Source: Trichobilharzia szidati (taxonomy: Eukaryota > Platyhelminthes > Trematoda > Strigeidida > Schistosomatidae). From it: a DNA stretch of 64,000 nucleotides. The stretch spans positions 1,833,204-1,897,203 of the forward strand of contig OX235273.1 of the NCBI GenBank assembly GCA_944472155.2. The letters are read 5' to 3'. This document shows, one piece after another, positions 54,701 to 57,160 of this stretch. Every line of letters begins with the position of its first letter. Position 1 is the stretch's first letter. The notes below the pieces were generated by a model. That model saw only the letters and a program-made list of their open reading frames with translations, was not told the DNA's origin and did no database searches. Made by a program: the position numbers and the translations under genes.

Positions 54701-57160
54701 GGGCAAGCTGCTAGTGAGCATCTCATTGATATTCAAGTATTGGTTTGTAGGGATTTGATTGGTTACAGGATTTTCATCATGAGCTGATATTAGTTAATTA
54801 GTCCTGAACTCTCCATACGGAAGAAGTTCATTCAATCACTACACTTGCAATGAAGGTAATCTATCTTAATACTCGACAGGTAAATTCTTTTTCTTTCTGT
54901 CTATTCACTAGTATTATTTTGTCTTTTCAATTGTAATATTTTACATTTTCAACCTTCCTGTTCTCTGCCCTCACCCGATTTAATTTCTACACCTCATTAC
55001 CACTGTTACTGACTTGACCAATGCTCAATTTCTAGTCATTTATATTACGTCATCAAACTTGTCTGCTCAATTTTAGTTCTAATTTAAATGGCATTATTCT
55101 CTACCCCACTTCTCTACCTGCAATTACCTCTGTTGCTACCCTGATCTAAGTTGAAACATTTAAGTCAATTATATATTTTTTTTCCTTCACGTTCCCCAGC
55201 GGAACATAGGGCTTCAAGCTAGTGGCTTGAAGTTTCTGTAGCAGTGTTTGTTTTACAGGATGAGGTTGCTAGCCTCATGCCCAACCTTTCCTCTTCACCA
55301 GCATTATATCTCGCTTATCGAGGTAGAGGAGTGCGTCGGCCGGGATTCGAACCCCGGACCATGTGCATGGTCGGCAAGCGTCCTAACCGCTATGCCACCG
55401 ACGCCAATCTTACTTTTGTTGCTGTCTAATTAACCTTGTTTCTATATTAGATCATTCTTGTATTACCTGATTAATTATCTCAACTCGACAAACTTCATGT
55501 ACACACACAAATAATCATGTATAAATGCGATTGTACAGCTATGTGAATGAATTCGCCGAAAAGAGTCTCTTCGCTGAACGTCTTCTCTTTTTCATATGAC
55601 TCAATGGGGATTTTTAAGCTAATTATTTCGTTACACTAGGGGAAGACTGTCTTTACTGAAGTTAAAACGAAATAATATGGTACTAGTTCCAGAAGATTTA
55701 CATACTTCTCTACCTATTATCTAACTGTAATGACACCGATGAGGGAAAAACCTTTACTTTGAGTTCATGAAAGTTGTTCATATTTTCTGTATCTCAATTT
55801 TCAACCTACCTACGATTTGAATGGTTAATACCTTAGTTTGATGAAAACTGATTACCAAGACACTGATATGATCTGTCTCAGGTTTGATCACGGACTCATA
55901 TCTGTTAGAGAAGCACTGTTTCGTCCCAATCTGGGACTCATCATCAGTACGTGCCCACTGGGTTTCTCACCCAGGACCTTCCAGCACTTGGCGAGCTTGT
56001 AGACCATCTAGTCAGTGGGACCTAACTGACCCCATGGCCCATGGTTTTCAATGGCTCTCTAACTGATATCAACCCGTGATCAAACTTCAAATTAATCAAA
56101 TCCTTACAAACAAACTCTGAAAACTGACATTATCATTATTTTTTATACGTTGTATTTGATACTACTTAAATAAGTTATCAGTAGATTTGCTTACTGGTAT
56201 ATTTTTTATGTTAGCAATTGGTAAATGTTACTCATAATAATAATAATCTTCTCAAATTTAATAATTTCTCTTTGAATATGTACTTCATTTATGTGTTTTT
56301 CTTTCTTTTTTTTCCGAATTCTACTTTTCGTTTCTCTCATTTATTATGGGTAAAATGTACTCACTGAATAACCTGTATGTGTATATGTATGAACTGCATG
56401 CTTAACAAAAACGGTATTAACGCTCTCGGCTATGTATATGTATGGGTTTTTGCGTGTTTGTGTGTGTGTGTGAATATGTGATCTGATGGTGGAATGCCTC
56501 ATAATTATTACTAATCAACACATATGTAATGTACATAATAACGTATATATATTTATCATTACTTGATATGTTTTTGTATTCTGCTCCTATGGTGCATTGA
56601 ATGACATAACTAACATTCCGCTAACATGGATTACTGTGGCAACTGTAAATTATATGTGTAATTATTCGGTTGGGTTGTATTGGGTTGGGTTGGGGTGGCT
56701 GGGATGATATAATACCTTGAAACACTCCCTACTCAAAAACTGTCTTGCGTTGTGCGTGTTTTAACATTTGCTTGCCTCTCTTTTTTTAATCTGCTTATAC
56801 TCATTGTGTACATGCATTAATTGCATGTGTGTGTTTGTGCGTGTGTGTGAATTCATCTATATATCTATACAATATACCTCGTTATTGAAACTGTCTAACA
56901 AAAAAAAATACTCTTAGATATTCGTGAATGTTTACTTCGTTCACGTAAGTATAAAAGTAGTCGAAATTCTAGTATTTGTTCATCATCAATGTCATCATCG
57001 AATAATCATGGGGCTATATGTCCAAGAACACTTGGTTTAAAAGAAGGTGTACGCTTCATTGATCATGGAGAAGATTATGAGTTTGTCAATACAAATAATT
57101 TCAATTCTACCATTGATACTGGATTTCGTAATCCAGCTTTTTTAGAGTGGGATAAAAATA
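15545..57160 (+). CDS. TRPM: TRPM-family cation channel, partial gene (9 exons of the N-terminal region)
   Basis: This is the overall gene model. TRPM proteins are tetrameric plasma-membrane cation channels with a long cytoplasmic N-terminal homology region before six transmembrane helices. Nine exons chain in compatible phases with GT/AG borders and follow the family order: WIVTGG block, LVDDGT block, GLVVGG block, GTSGAAD block, NRADIA and DRHDFVKL ankyrin-like blocks, then a DVGKVIKALVGDF block. Intron sizes are about 14.4, 2.0, 0.9, 2.1, 1.8, 0.05, 8.5 and 10.0 kb. The start codon and pore are absent. The GDF..PLY stretch recalls TRPM2/TRPM8-type channels, as I remember them. Schistosome TRPM channels include the praziquantel receptor, but its drug pocket lies in the transmembrane part, so this locus cannot be assigned to that paralogue. 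Both gene ends are missing. Confidence 0.85.
15850..15862 (+). repeat. Target-site duplication, left (SINE-C foldback)
   Basis: AAATTTAGAGAGC is repeated exactly at 16183-16195 on the far side of the SINE-C insertion. Confidence 0.8.
15863..16182. repeat. SINE-C foldback copy with TSDs
   Basis: The left half (gaggatttcatcatgagttg, agagaaccatcgg, gggagtactggacag) is mirrored on the right (ctgtccagtatttccagg, ctaatggttctc, tcattatgaaatactcc). Hammerhead-like blocks occur on the minus strand near 15962-15995 and on the plus strand near 16078-16112 (taatgaaga...gccgaaac). The whole is flanked by a perfect 13-bp duplication. Confidence 0.78.
16183..16195 (+). repeat. Target-site duplication, right (SINE-C foldback)
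   Basis: An exact repeat of 15850-15862. Confidence 0.8.
16240..16400 (+). repeat. SINE-A, old copy
   Basis: It has the B-box-like gaggttcgattcccgg, gacgtattcctaaacctc, ttgggtttgaagctagcaac and ccaccatgtggaaataaca in SINE-A order. The tail is decayed. Confidence 0.55.
16660..16865 (+). repeat. SINE-A, old copy
   Basis: It has a B-box remnant (ggggttcagtcctgg), gacgcactcctgtaccctac, gttgggtatgaggctag and a gaagcccc tail. Confidence 0.5.
17045..17235 (-). repeat. SINE-A, old copy
   Basis: The order is reversed: gttgggttgctagtcttatt, ccaagccttccttcttg, then a decayed head. Confidence 0.4.
17236..17640. other. Unassigned sequence
   Basis: No coding or repeat signal was recognised. Confidence 0.35.
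17745..18065 (+). repeat. SINE-C copy inside a PLE terminal repeat
   Basis: It has a tRNA-like head in plus orientation (cccagtggcttagtggtcta as A-box region, then aaggtcctgggttgggaccc as B-box region). The hammerhead-like region is decayed, and the tail is ggttttccaatgttctctca. The left end carries the inverted tail sequence (gatcacgagctgatatcagt), another foldback. Confidence 0.65.
18106..18139 (-). ncRNA. Hammerhead-like motif of PLE pLTR (decayed)
   Basis: Minus strand: cctgatgaaattcggac, then a loop, then a decayed cgaga where cgaaac is expected. It is homologous to the better motif at 60228-60266. The GAAA box is mutated, so it is probably inactive. Confidence 0.35.
18222..18566 (-). 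repeat. SINE-C copy
   Basis: The minus strand carries the full order: body (gctagtaacttgctacagg), the caccaatgaggtccat region, tRNA-like head, hammerhead-like region (around 18283-18310) and the tail with gatatcaacccgtgg. The tRNA A- and B-box regions are recognisable but changed. Confidence 0.68.
18567..18960. other. Unassigned sequence
   Basis: Nothing was recognised. Confidence 0.35.
18961..19730 (+). mobile_element. RTE-like LINE 3' fragment
   Basis: It begins at the KTSGEHRE-like segment, with the caacaacaacagataacaat run. It continues through GGTDEDIKARNARARPGFTT and SMKMKIRIFN-like segments to CGQTSSHVETLAKNGAHWRR-like sequence and the 3' end ctatattcctctaggaacta. Multiple frameshifts split it. 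Confidence 0.72.
19731..20039. other. Unassigned sequence
   Basis: No gene or recognised repeat was seen. Confidence 0.35.
20040..20490 (+). repeat. Unclassified repeat X, copy 1
   Basis: It matches 28846-28991 joined to 29391-29640: ggagtacatttt, gttgccactc, ttctcaagtttag, gatcatatcttaatagatta and caggccgccg in the same order. It lacks the Smalpha insertion present in copy 2, so it acts as an empty-site reference. Confidence 0.65.
20493..20767 (-). repeat. SINE-C copy
   Basis: Tail gaggatttcatcatgagctg, hammerhead-like region near 20565-20600 (minus: ctgaagagtcccaaac and then ggccgaaac), B box gggttcgaaccc, head ccactgggatccga, and part of the body. It ends against PLE sequence. Confidence 0.7.
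20768..21190 (-). mobile_element. PLE C-terminal fragment joined to terminal-repeat sequence
   Basis: The minus-strand frame (21188-20781) reads SLRVVAKISVDLKKLGNKSA, HTIEMGHKIDFDKTMVL and GFGSFKEKLSSKAPQIWMN, homologous residue by residue to the better PLE copy at 61340-61560. Upstream it passes directly into pLTR-like sequence without the GIY-YIG core, so the copy is internally rearranged. Confidence 0.72.
21099..21139 (+). ncRNA. Hammerhead-like motif of PLE terminal repeat
   Basis: ccccgaagaatttcgggc, a loop, then gcccaacgaaacgttag: a CNGANGA-like box, a stem and the GAAAC box, homologous to 60228-60266. The invariant U of CUGA is C here, so activity is unlikely. Confidence 0.35.
21191..21579. 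other. Unassigned sequence
   Basis: It contains a short cactcactcacttactc run near 21304; no gene was seen. Confidence 0.35.
21580..21806 (-). repeat. SINE-A, moderately decayed
   Basis: From the left: tail complement (cggaacatagggcatcaa), the ccttccctctttatttggct region, ggtgaaagtgtgcatcggcc and gggaccgaactccgaact, ending in ccgctgaaccaccgac. Confidence 0.65.
21807..22599. other. Unassigned sequence
   Basis: No recognised feature. Short open frames lack family resemblance. Confidence 0.35.
22600..23310 (-). mobile_element. Penelope-like element fragment with GIY-YIG part
   Basis: The minus strand has SKCLYKFTCICGSSYFGRTE, then RRAYLPFSEHVPK (the GIY-YIG motif as SYFGRT, with Cys-x-Cys). 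After a stop, the decayed SFHQAPETRFMSPER-like C-terminus follows at about 22870-22960, and then a 3' tail that also occurs at 34490-34860. Confidence 0.72.
23690..23838 (+). repeat. SINE-A, degenerate
   Basis: It has gaggttgggcgttgggctaa, actgcaccccgtaaaat and tgttccacttggaacg in SINE-A order. Confidence 0.5.
23839..24747. other. Unassigned sequence
   Basis: AT-rich intron sequence without a recognised feature. Confidence 0.35.
24748..25220 (-). mobile_element. RTE-like LINE fragment
   Basis: On the minus strand it spans from the ALTLSLVWR-like segment to the CEGDLKEIV-like C-terminal part. The 3' terminus is missing. Similar in order to 48868-49835. Confidence 0.6.
25228..25795. repeat. 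SINE-B inverted pair (foldback)
   Basis: A minus-strand copy (25228-25440; B box in reverse as tattcgaacccgcg) is followed by a plus-strand copy (25445-25790; gggtgacgcgggtttgaatc). The plus part itself begins with ctagtgtaatgtgtctagtc and ends with its near-inverse gactagatacatcacactag. The tRNA-like portion ccctgactgcagaactcact is clear in the minus copy. Confidence 0.7.
25796..26644. other. Unassigned AT-rich sequence with a G12 run
   Basis: There is a run of 12 G at 26474-26485 and TA-rich stretches near 26250 and 26341. No coding signal was seen. Confidence 0.4.
26645..26755 (+). repeat. SINE-C 3' fragment
   Basis: It has a hammerhead-like remnant (ctaatgaagagtcctaaac and cttggacggggc) followed by ccagtccctcctggttttca and ctctctaactgatgtta. 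The tRNA part is missing. Confidence 0.55.
27013..27026 (+). repeat. Target-site duplication, left (SINE-C foldback)
   Basis: AGAACTCTTTGTTT recurs exactly at 27476-27489. Confidence 0.85.
27027..27475. repeat. SINE-C foldback copy, complete, with TSDs
   Basis: It opens with the tail in reverse (gagttgatcacggactgata, gaaaaccagggagtactgga) and then, on the minus strand, the hammerhead-like block (27090-27122), B box gattcgaaccc, tRNA head and body. It ends with the tail in plus orientation (ctgtccagtactccctggtt to aatccttacaaacc). The inverted ends span about 65 bp. Exact 14-bp duplications flank the unit, showing insertion as one retroposed piece. Confidence 0.82.
27476..27489 (+). repeat. 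Target-site duplication, right (SINE-C foldback)
   Basis: An exact repeat of 27013-27026. Confidence 0.85.
27490..27922. other. Unassigned sequence
   Basis: Nothing coding or repetitive was recognised. Confidence 0.35.
27936..28187. repeat. SINE-B foldback copy with imperfect TSDs
   Basis: The left arm gttggaggcaatcggcagga runs on the minus strand; the right arm (gccttcctgtcgattgcctc onward) is its plus-strand counterpart and continues to the SINE-B end. It is flanked by ttattattagatt (27923-27935) and ttatttttagatt (28188-28200), a 12/13 match. Confidence 0.65.
28201..28845. other. Unassigned sequence
   Basis: A 96-codon frame at 28400-28690 (minus strand) has no recognisable family and no supporting splice context. 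Confidence 0.35.
28992..29004 (+). repeat. Target-site duplication, left (Smalpha pair)
   Basis: AGTAATTTCATGT recurs exactly at 29378-29390. Confidence 0.85.
29046..29108 (-). ncRNA. Smalpha hammerhead ribozyme core, damaged copy
   Basis: Minus strand: catccagatgacgagtccca, then taggacgaaatgtgc and ccactgctagtcacc. The C of the CUGANGA box is A, so the ribozyme is probably dead. Confidence 0.6.
29180..29252 (+). ncRNA. Smalpha hammerhead ribozyme core
   Basis: The CTGACGA box is at 29195-29201. Stem II is GTCC (29202-29205) with GGAC (29212-29215), and GAAA is at 29216-29219. The short palindromic stem III is ATGCGCAT, with C29227 as the expected cleavage base. The stem I strands are catccag and ggattcc. 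Three extra bases before CTGACGA disturb stem I compared with the known Smalpha ribozyme, so cleavage may be weak. In Smalpha this RNA self-cleaves multimeric transcripts. Confidence 0.75.
29378..29390 (+). repeat. Target-site duplication, right (Smalpha pair)
   Basis: An exact repeat of 28992-29004. Confidence 0.85.
29770..29779 (+). repeat. Target-site duplication, left (SINE-A)
   Basis: TTTTGAATGT recurs at 30011-30020. Confidence 0.65.
29780..30010 (-). repeat. SINE-A, full-length, next to TRPM exon 2
   Basis: On the minus strand: gtgcgtcggcggcatagtgg (A-box region), gaccgaggcac, B box gggttcgatccc, cgacgcacccctttacctcg, ggaaaggttgggcatgaggc, the tail catgttccact-like gggaacgtgaaggaaaaaa. 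Ten-base duplications flank it. It ends 81 bp before the exon 2 acceptor. Confidence 0.85.
30092..30817 (+). CDS. TRPM: TRPM exon 2 with low-complexity insertion
   Basis: The acceptor is ttcaag and the donor gtaata; the exon is 726 bp, phase 0 to phase 0 (242 residues). It opens with an acidic stretch (SEEDDGEDADDSE), then the hallmark DPNHNFFVLVDDGT and an arginine-rich RARFERCIS helix. Roughly residues 90-205 are a Ser/Thr/Gly/Gln-rich, probably disordered insertion where other TRPMs have a short linker. The exon ends with VPMCGLVVGGD and a NRCPIVVTK strand matching the usual PVVxLxxEGG...PVVV segment. The ATG at 30017 in the same frame is intronic read-through and not a start. Confidence 0.9.
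30818..31419. other. TRPM intron 2, unassigned part
   Basis: No recognised repeat. The rest of the intron holds an RTE-like fragment. Confidence 0.4.
31420..32100 (-). mobile_element. RTE-like LINE fragment in TRPM intron 2
   Basis: The minus-strand order matches other copies (LGSSLSNEV-like, ETWSFSTN, GRKKLLTRNFGN, C-terminal DMEEIM-like). The 3' terminus is absent. It is heavily frameshifted. Confidence 0.65.
32101..32801. other. TRPM intron 2, 3' part
   Basis: No recognised repeat. The ATG-led frame at 32691 runs through the acceptor into exon 3 and is not a start. Confidence 0.4.
32802..32908 (+). CDS. TRPM: TRPM exon 3 (GTSGAAD block)
   Basis: The acceptor is tttttaag and the donor gtaatc; the exon runs phase 0 to phase 2. 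It encodes about 35 residues beginning GTSGAADVIAF, equivalent to the TRPM motif G-T/S-G-R-A-A/S-D, followed by a charged linker (EEVVDDKDQ). It continues the exon 2 reading frame directly after the PIVVTK strand, as in other TRPM channels. Confidence 0.87.
32909..33796. other. TRPM intron 3 including repeat E copy 1
   Basis: 33125-33310 (ctgtccacaagaatcacaca, cagacagtccaaggt, acattgtcaatat) matches 53895-54090 in the same order. The repeat family is unknown. The rest is unassigned. Confidence 0.5.
33797..33975 (+). CDS. TRPM: TRPM exon 4
   Basis: The acceptor is cttacag and the donor gtaagt; it runs phase 2 to phase 1, with AG from exon 3 joining A to make an arginine codon. It encodes about 59 residues. 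The end, VSVFDMEEDSDLDGYVISSLLAS, contains the TRPM pattern in which a Val-x-Phe strand is followed by an acidic patch and then D-x-x-I-x-x-A/S-LL. The start has IESIIEEF and CEIINDY helices. The phase match with exon 5 supports the borders. Confidence 0.87.
34020..34252 (+). repeat. SINE-A, nearly full-length
   Basis: gtgcgtcggtggcactgaag (head, A-box region changed), gtggtccggggttcgatttc (B box), ggaaaggttgggcatgaggc, and the tail cttgaagccctatgttccag. It lies 45 bp after the TRPM exon 4 donor. Confidence 0.8.
34253..34489. other. Unassigned intron sequence
   Basis: Nothing was recognised. Confidence 0.35.
34490..34860 (-). mobile_element. PLE C-terminal and 3' tail fragment
   Basis: It matches 22600-22960, including cacaatggaaacttttggca, ccacttctttctgaacacac and gcttgatggagattgctttg (minus: the PLE C-terminal segment before VQKE-like codons). 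Confidence 0.6.
34861..35562 (+). mobile_element. RTE-like LINE 3' fragment
   Basis: The caacaacaacaacagacatt run precedes INGRNL-like codons. Then come a LPTYLPGKHRFNYMRAELMRI-like region in another frame, MENKMRIFHS, WIGHILRKQITKLHHI and ARVTWMGSCEEEMKACGR. The last 3' bases are lost. Confidence 0.72.
35563..36119. other. TRPM intron 4, 3' part
   Basis: No recognised feature before the exon 5 acceptor. Confidence 0.4.
36120..36235 (+). CDS. TRPM: TRPM exon 5 (LTLNRADIA block)
   Basis: The acceptor is tattttag and the donor gtgagt; it runs phase 1 to phase 0. It encodes about 38 residues with LEITLTLNRADIAREKIF and a closing KKW. This matches the family segment L-x-L-A/T-x-x-W/N-R-x-DIA-x-x-x-IF....W of the ankyrin-like repeats. 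The exon lies in a comparatively repeat-poor part of the locus. Confidence 0.88.
36355..37065. mobile_element. RTE-like fragments in inverted arrangement (TRPM intron 5)
   Basis: 36355-36610 is a minus-strand C-terminal fragment (ccccacgattgtccagtagg, cccctcgagccgtcgcctgg). 36690-37065 is a plus-strand fragment (gcgtcacgaaaagcattcac, ggagatgggtcttccgatgg, gacatggaggagattgtgtg). They share the same element region head-to-head. Confidence 0.6.
37066..37645. other. Unassigned part of TRPM intron 5
   Basis: No recognised feature. Confidence 0.35.
37646..37870 (+). repeat. SINE-A, old copy
   Basis: It has gtcgaatgcttaccaattac, cacgtggttcgggtac, acgctcctaaacc, tgactagtaaccccatcctg and a decayed tail, in SINE-A order. 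Confidence 0.5.
38015..38164 (+). CDS. TRPM: TRPM exon 6 (DRHDFVKLFLEQG block)
   Basis: The acceptor is a long pyrimidine tract ending in ccatag and the donor is gtaact; it is 150 bp, phase 0 to phase 0. It encodes 50 residues including YQALMSDRHDFVKLFLEQG and EEFLTVYMLEKLY. This matches the well-conserved TRPM segment A-L-x-x-DR-x-x-FVKLL-x-x-x-G...FL...LE-x-LY. It is among the strongest family matches in the window. Confidence 0.9.
38219..38272 (+). CDS. TRPM: Probable TRPM micro-exon 7 (54 bp)
   Basis: After a 54-bp intron (gtaact to attgtag) an open stretch of exactly 18 codons follows: NSKVAIFNKMWEYNRSHR, ending at a gttagt donor. It keeps phase 0 on both sides. Its position matches the short variable linker between the EKLY helix and the next conserved block in TRPM proteins. 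The residues themselves are not conserved, so the call rests on phase, spacing and splice sites. Being a multiple of three, it could be skipped without a frameshift. Confidence 0.6.
38273..38640. other. TRPM intron 7, unassigned 5' part
   Basis: Nothing recognised beyond AT-rich runs. Confidence 0.35.
38645..38900 (+). repeat. Smalpha-like repeats, tail of one unit and head of the next
   Basis: The Smalpha 3' part (gtccaatcaattaacgggaa) is followed after about 20 bp by a tRNA-like head (ggtggccaaagtggtcgagt, then tgtgttggagtcccagtggg) and the hammerhead region. The head-to-tail order suggests a tandem dimer. Confidence 0.72.
38819..38880 (+). ncRNA. Smalpha hammerhead ribozyme core
   Basis: CTGACGA is at 38834-38840, then a TCCC/GGGA stem II, and GAAA at 38855-38858. 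A palindromic stem III (atatgtat) leads to C38866. The stem I strands have diverged. Confidence 0.6.
38981..39175 (+). repeat. Unclassified repeat D, copy 1
   Basis: It has cagattgtagaagtggttta, acactaggtggtcag and gctcttcggcggtgtac. A second copy lies at 53490-53640. Confidence 0.4.
39176..40437. other. Unassigned part of TRPM intron 7
   Basis: It contains one isolated hammerhead-like relic (39699-39723) and otherwise AT-rich sequence. Confidence 0.35.
39699..39723 (+). ncRNA. Isolated hammerhead core relic
   Basis: ctgatgagatccaaatag followed by ggcgaaa: the CUGAUGA box, a damaged stem II and GAAA. It looks like a Smalpha remnant. Confidence 0.4.
40438..40535 (-). repeat. SINE-B fragment
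   Basis: cgtcagcgaggtgtatctgc followed by gcaactgatgagatcttgg is the reverse of the SINE-B body. Confidence 0.4.
40548..40815 (-). repeat. SINE-C copy (tRNA head and body)
   Basis: B box gggttcgaacccagg in reverse, head ccattcagccaccggggct, body caacttctaccgattcgtga to ctgtagctagtcac. The hammerhead part is missing. It is placed between two oppositely oriented SINE-B remnants. Confidence 0.65.
40840..41030 (+). repeat. SINE-B-like remnant
   Basis: Weak ordered similarity (gactggtcactaggt, tggtaggtaacactgatttg, gtggctttctgtagattgtc). Confidence 0.35.
41031..42284. other. Unassigned part of TRPM intron 7
   Basis: A hydrophobic frame at 41538-41789 lacks an ATG and family similarity. Pyrimidine-rich tracts lie near 42165-42215. 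Confidence 0.35.
42285..42655 (-). mobile_element. RTE-like LINE 3' fragment
   Basis: 3' end in reverse: gcttccttgggttccaaatg, agatagggctccaac. Then the C-terminal segment to the acgcgtc boundary near 42650. Confidence 0.62.
42656..43312. other. Unassigned part of TRPM intron 7
   Basis: No recognised feature. Confidence 0.35.
43313..43543 (+). repeat. SINE-A, full-length
   Basis: A-box region ggtggcatagcggttagg, B-box region ggtccggggttcgatccc, ctcctttacctcgctaagcc, ggaaaggttgggcatgaggc, and the tail cttgaagccctatgttccac followed by tggggaacgtgaaggaaaaa. It is one of three near-intact copies and defines the family here. Confidence 0.9.
43544..43994. other. Unassigned sequence
   Basis: No recognised feature. 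Confidence 0.35.
43995..44791 (+). mobile_element. RTE-like LINE 3' fragment, best-preserved copy
   Basis: It encodes, with few frame changes, NKLAEEA, MNIEKTEVIMKIP, a Gln run, SINGRNLKEATSFTYLPGK, HAGGTDEDIRARIGEARQAF, KSVWRSTALLSMKNKIRIF and GVRWIGHTLRKPSSDI. It ends ttcctctaggaactaaagga plus an (AAT)n tail. The RT catalytic part is missing by 5' truncation. Confidence 0.8.
44930..45163 (+). repeat. SINE-A, full-length
   Basis: Head gtcgttggcaaagtggtaga, B-box region ggtccggggtttgatccccg, body ggaaggttgggcatgaggtt, tail cctatgttccactgggaacg plus an A-rich end. Confidence 0.85.
45164..45719. other. Unassigned part of TRPM intron 7
   Basis: No recognised feature. Confidence 0.35.
45720..45870 (+). 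repeat. SINE-A, old copy
   Basis: It has gaatgttgggagggggtcta, gaccccgcaaacatac, aacttcaaacctcaaggatt and ctatattccgctc in family order. Confidence 0.4.
45871..46758. other. TRPM intron 7, 3' part
   Basis: AT-rich; no recognised repeat up to exon 8. Confidence 0.4.
46759..46888 (+). CDS. TRPM: TRPM exon 8 (DVGKVIKALVGDF block)
   Basis: It encodes about 43 residues with VALRDVGKVIKALVGDF and HPLYLSKEF, equivalent to the TRPM segment L-x-D-I/V-G-x-V-I/L-x-x-L-x-G. The donor gtaaga is clear and the exon ends in phase 1. The acceptor is less certain: the preferred one is aattag just before ACA, but it lacks a pyrimidine tract. An alternative nine bases downstream (ctaaag) would break the phase with exon 7. 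The exon sits about 8.5 kb from exon 7. Confidence 0.8.
47255..47335 (-). repeat. SINE-A head only
   Basis: gtgtcggcaggggatcgaac to ctgtgccaccgacg is the reverse of the tRNA-like head. The body and tail are missing. Confidence 0.7.
47336..47655. other. Unassigned part of TRPM intron 8
   Basis: Nothing was recognised. Confidence 0.35.
47656..48262 (+). mobile_element. RTE-like LINE 3' fragment (old)
   Basis: It has the segment order of the 43995 copy (cgaaaatcaacaagttctca, cttcagatgagcacagagaa, gacatggaggagatcatgta, ctcaagaaatgaataatca) but is heavily decayed. Confidence 0.6.
48263..48867. other. Unassigned part of TRPM intron 8
   Basis: No recognised feature. Confidence 0.35.
48868..49835 (-). 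mobile_element. RTE-like LINE, longer 3' fragment
   Basis: On the minus strand it runs from the RT C-terminal side (FHKLKNLQVKTNKLEDEPAS with a preceding DFEDDSCLM-like box near 49650) to the 3' end (gaagtcctattttccacacg). Frameshifts are frequent. Confidence 0.68.
49836..50582. other. Unassigned part of TRPM intron 8
   Basis: A SINE-B relic is likely at 50138-50210 (cactaactgacgaccaacac and ggcttcctaccaactgcctc). Nothing else was recognised. Confidence 0.4.
50583..51290 (-). mobile_element. Penelope-like element 3' region, copy 2 of a duplicated pair
   Basis: The minus strand at 51284-51015 encodes TSGEFWISSPFEKFFKAIYK and LGIAEALEVRKLKPTLCVQK followed by a PLSLPWPS end, the characteristic PLE C-terminus. 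The about 430 bp of non-coding tail at 50583-51000 matches 4028-4470 almost throughout. Confidence 0.72.
51298..51670 (-). mobile_element. RTE-like LINE 3' fragment
   Basis: An (ATT)n stretch, then the 3' end in reverse (cccttgggttcccagtggaa), then the C-terminal segments. It abuts the PLE tail. Confidence 0.65.
51671..52496. other. Unassigned part of TRPM intron 8
   Basis: It contains a TA run near 51938-51950; no recognised family. Confidence 0.35.
52497..52855 (-). mobile_element. RTE-like LINE 3' fragment
   Basis: 3' end in reverse (gttcccttgggttcctagtg, gaacatagggcttcaactgc), then good C-terminal codons on the minus strand (ARVTSRVRPMLEWNPKGKRR, VGRQCKGDMEEIV). Confidence 0.72.
52856..53489. 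other. Unassigned part of TRPM intron 8
   Basis: No recognised feature. Confidence 0.35.
53490..53640 (+). repeat. Unclassified repeat D, copy 2
   Basis: It has ccagattgaaatgatttaaa, caccagacggtcat and gctcctcagcggtgtac, matching 38981-39175. Confidence 0.4.
53895..54090 (+). repeat. Unclassified repeat E, copy 2
   Basis: It has ctgtccacaagaatcacaca, cagacagttcaaggtcataa and aacgcattgtcagta, matching 33125-33310. Confidence 0.5.
54170..54330 (+). repeat. Long inverted repeat, left arm
   Basis: About 160 bp from cgttcagcgaagagactctt to aaacaaggttaatta; its reverse complement is at 55428-55580 with an estimated identity above 90% and two small indels. Confidence 0.85.
54336..54720 (-). repeat. 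SINE-C copy inside the inverted repeat
   Basis: Tail ggatttcatcatgagctgac, hammerhead-like block on the minus strand (54435-54470: ctgatgaagagtcccaaact then aggacgaaacagc), B box gagttcgaaccc, tRNA head ccactgggacccgatc, and the body to ctgctagtgagc. Confidence 0.75.
54436..54472 (-). ncRNA. Hammerhead-like core in SINE-C (representative)
   Basis: Minus strand: ctgatga, a three-base insertion, gtcc, loop caaacta, ggac, gaaa, then acagctgt as a possible stem III, then ccagtac. Several SINE-C copies share this order. Copies differ by 0-3 extra bases after CTGATGA, and stem I is short. Confidence 0.5.
54727..54800 (+). repeat. Second SINE-C end, direct repeat of 54331-54400
   Basis: tattcaagtattggtttgta, gggatttgattggttacagg and catcatgagctgatattagt repeat the start of the preceding SINE-C in the same orientation. 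Confidence 0.65.
54801..55179. other. Unassigned, pyrimidine-rich
   Basis: No recognised family; it lies between the two SINEs inside the inverted repeat. Confidence 0.35.
55180..55407 (-). repeat. SINE-A, full-length
   Basis: Tail in reverse (ttttccttcacgttccccag), body (gcctcatgcccaacctttcc), B box (gggattcgaaccccgg) and head (ctatgccaccgacgcc). Confidence 0.85.
55428..55580 (-). repeat. Long inverted repeat, right arm
   Basis: The reverse complement of 54170-54330. Confidence 0.85.
55581..55881. other. Unassigned sequence
   Basis: No recognised feature. Confidence 0.35.
55882..56115. repeat. SINE-C foldback copy
   Basis: The left end gatcacggactcatatctgt is mirrored by the right end aactgatatcaacccgtgat. 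Between them are a minus-strand hammerhead-like block (55918-55950: ctgatgatgagtcccagatt, gggacgaaac) and a decayed tRNA head. Confidence 0.65.
56116..56917. other. TRPM intron 8, 3' part
   Basis: AT-rich with short (GT)n runs near 56455 and 56830, and a G-rich block at 56672-56703. Confidence 0.4.
56672..56703 (+). other. Potential G-quadruplex block
   Basis: Five GGG/GGGG runs with loops of 2-6 bases lie within 32 bases (gggttgtattgggttggg onward), about 215 bp before exon 9. Confidence 0.5.
56918..57160 (+). CDS. TRPM: Probable TRPM exon 9 (serine-rich linker)
   Basis: The acceptor is tactcttag and the donor gtaaga; it enters in phase 1, completing a GAT codon with the last base of exon 8, and leaves in phase 1. 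It encodes about 81 residues: a basic, serine-rich stretch (LLRSRKYKSSRNSSICSSS), then GVRFIDHGEDYEF, and FRNPAFLEWDKN at the end. In TRPM channels this position is a variable linker before the helices that lead to the membrane. Codon character, splice sites and phase support it, but sequence conservation is weak. If the donor were not used, a stop follows within six codons. Confidence 0.7.
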
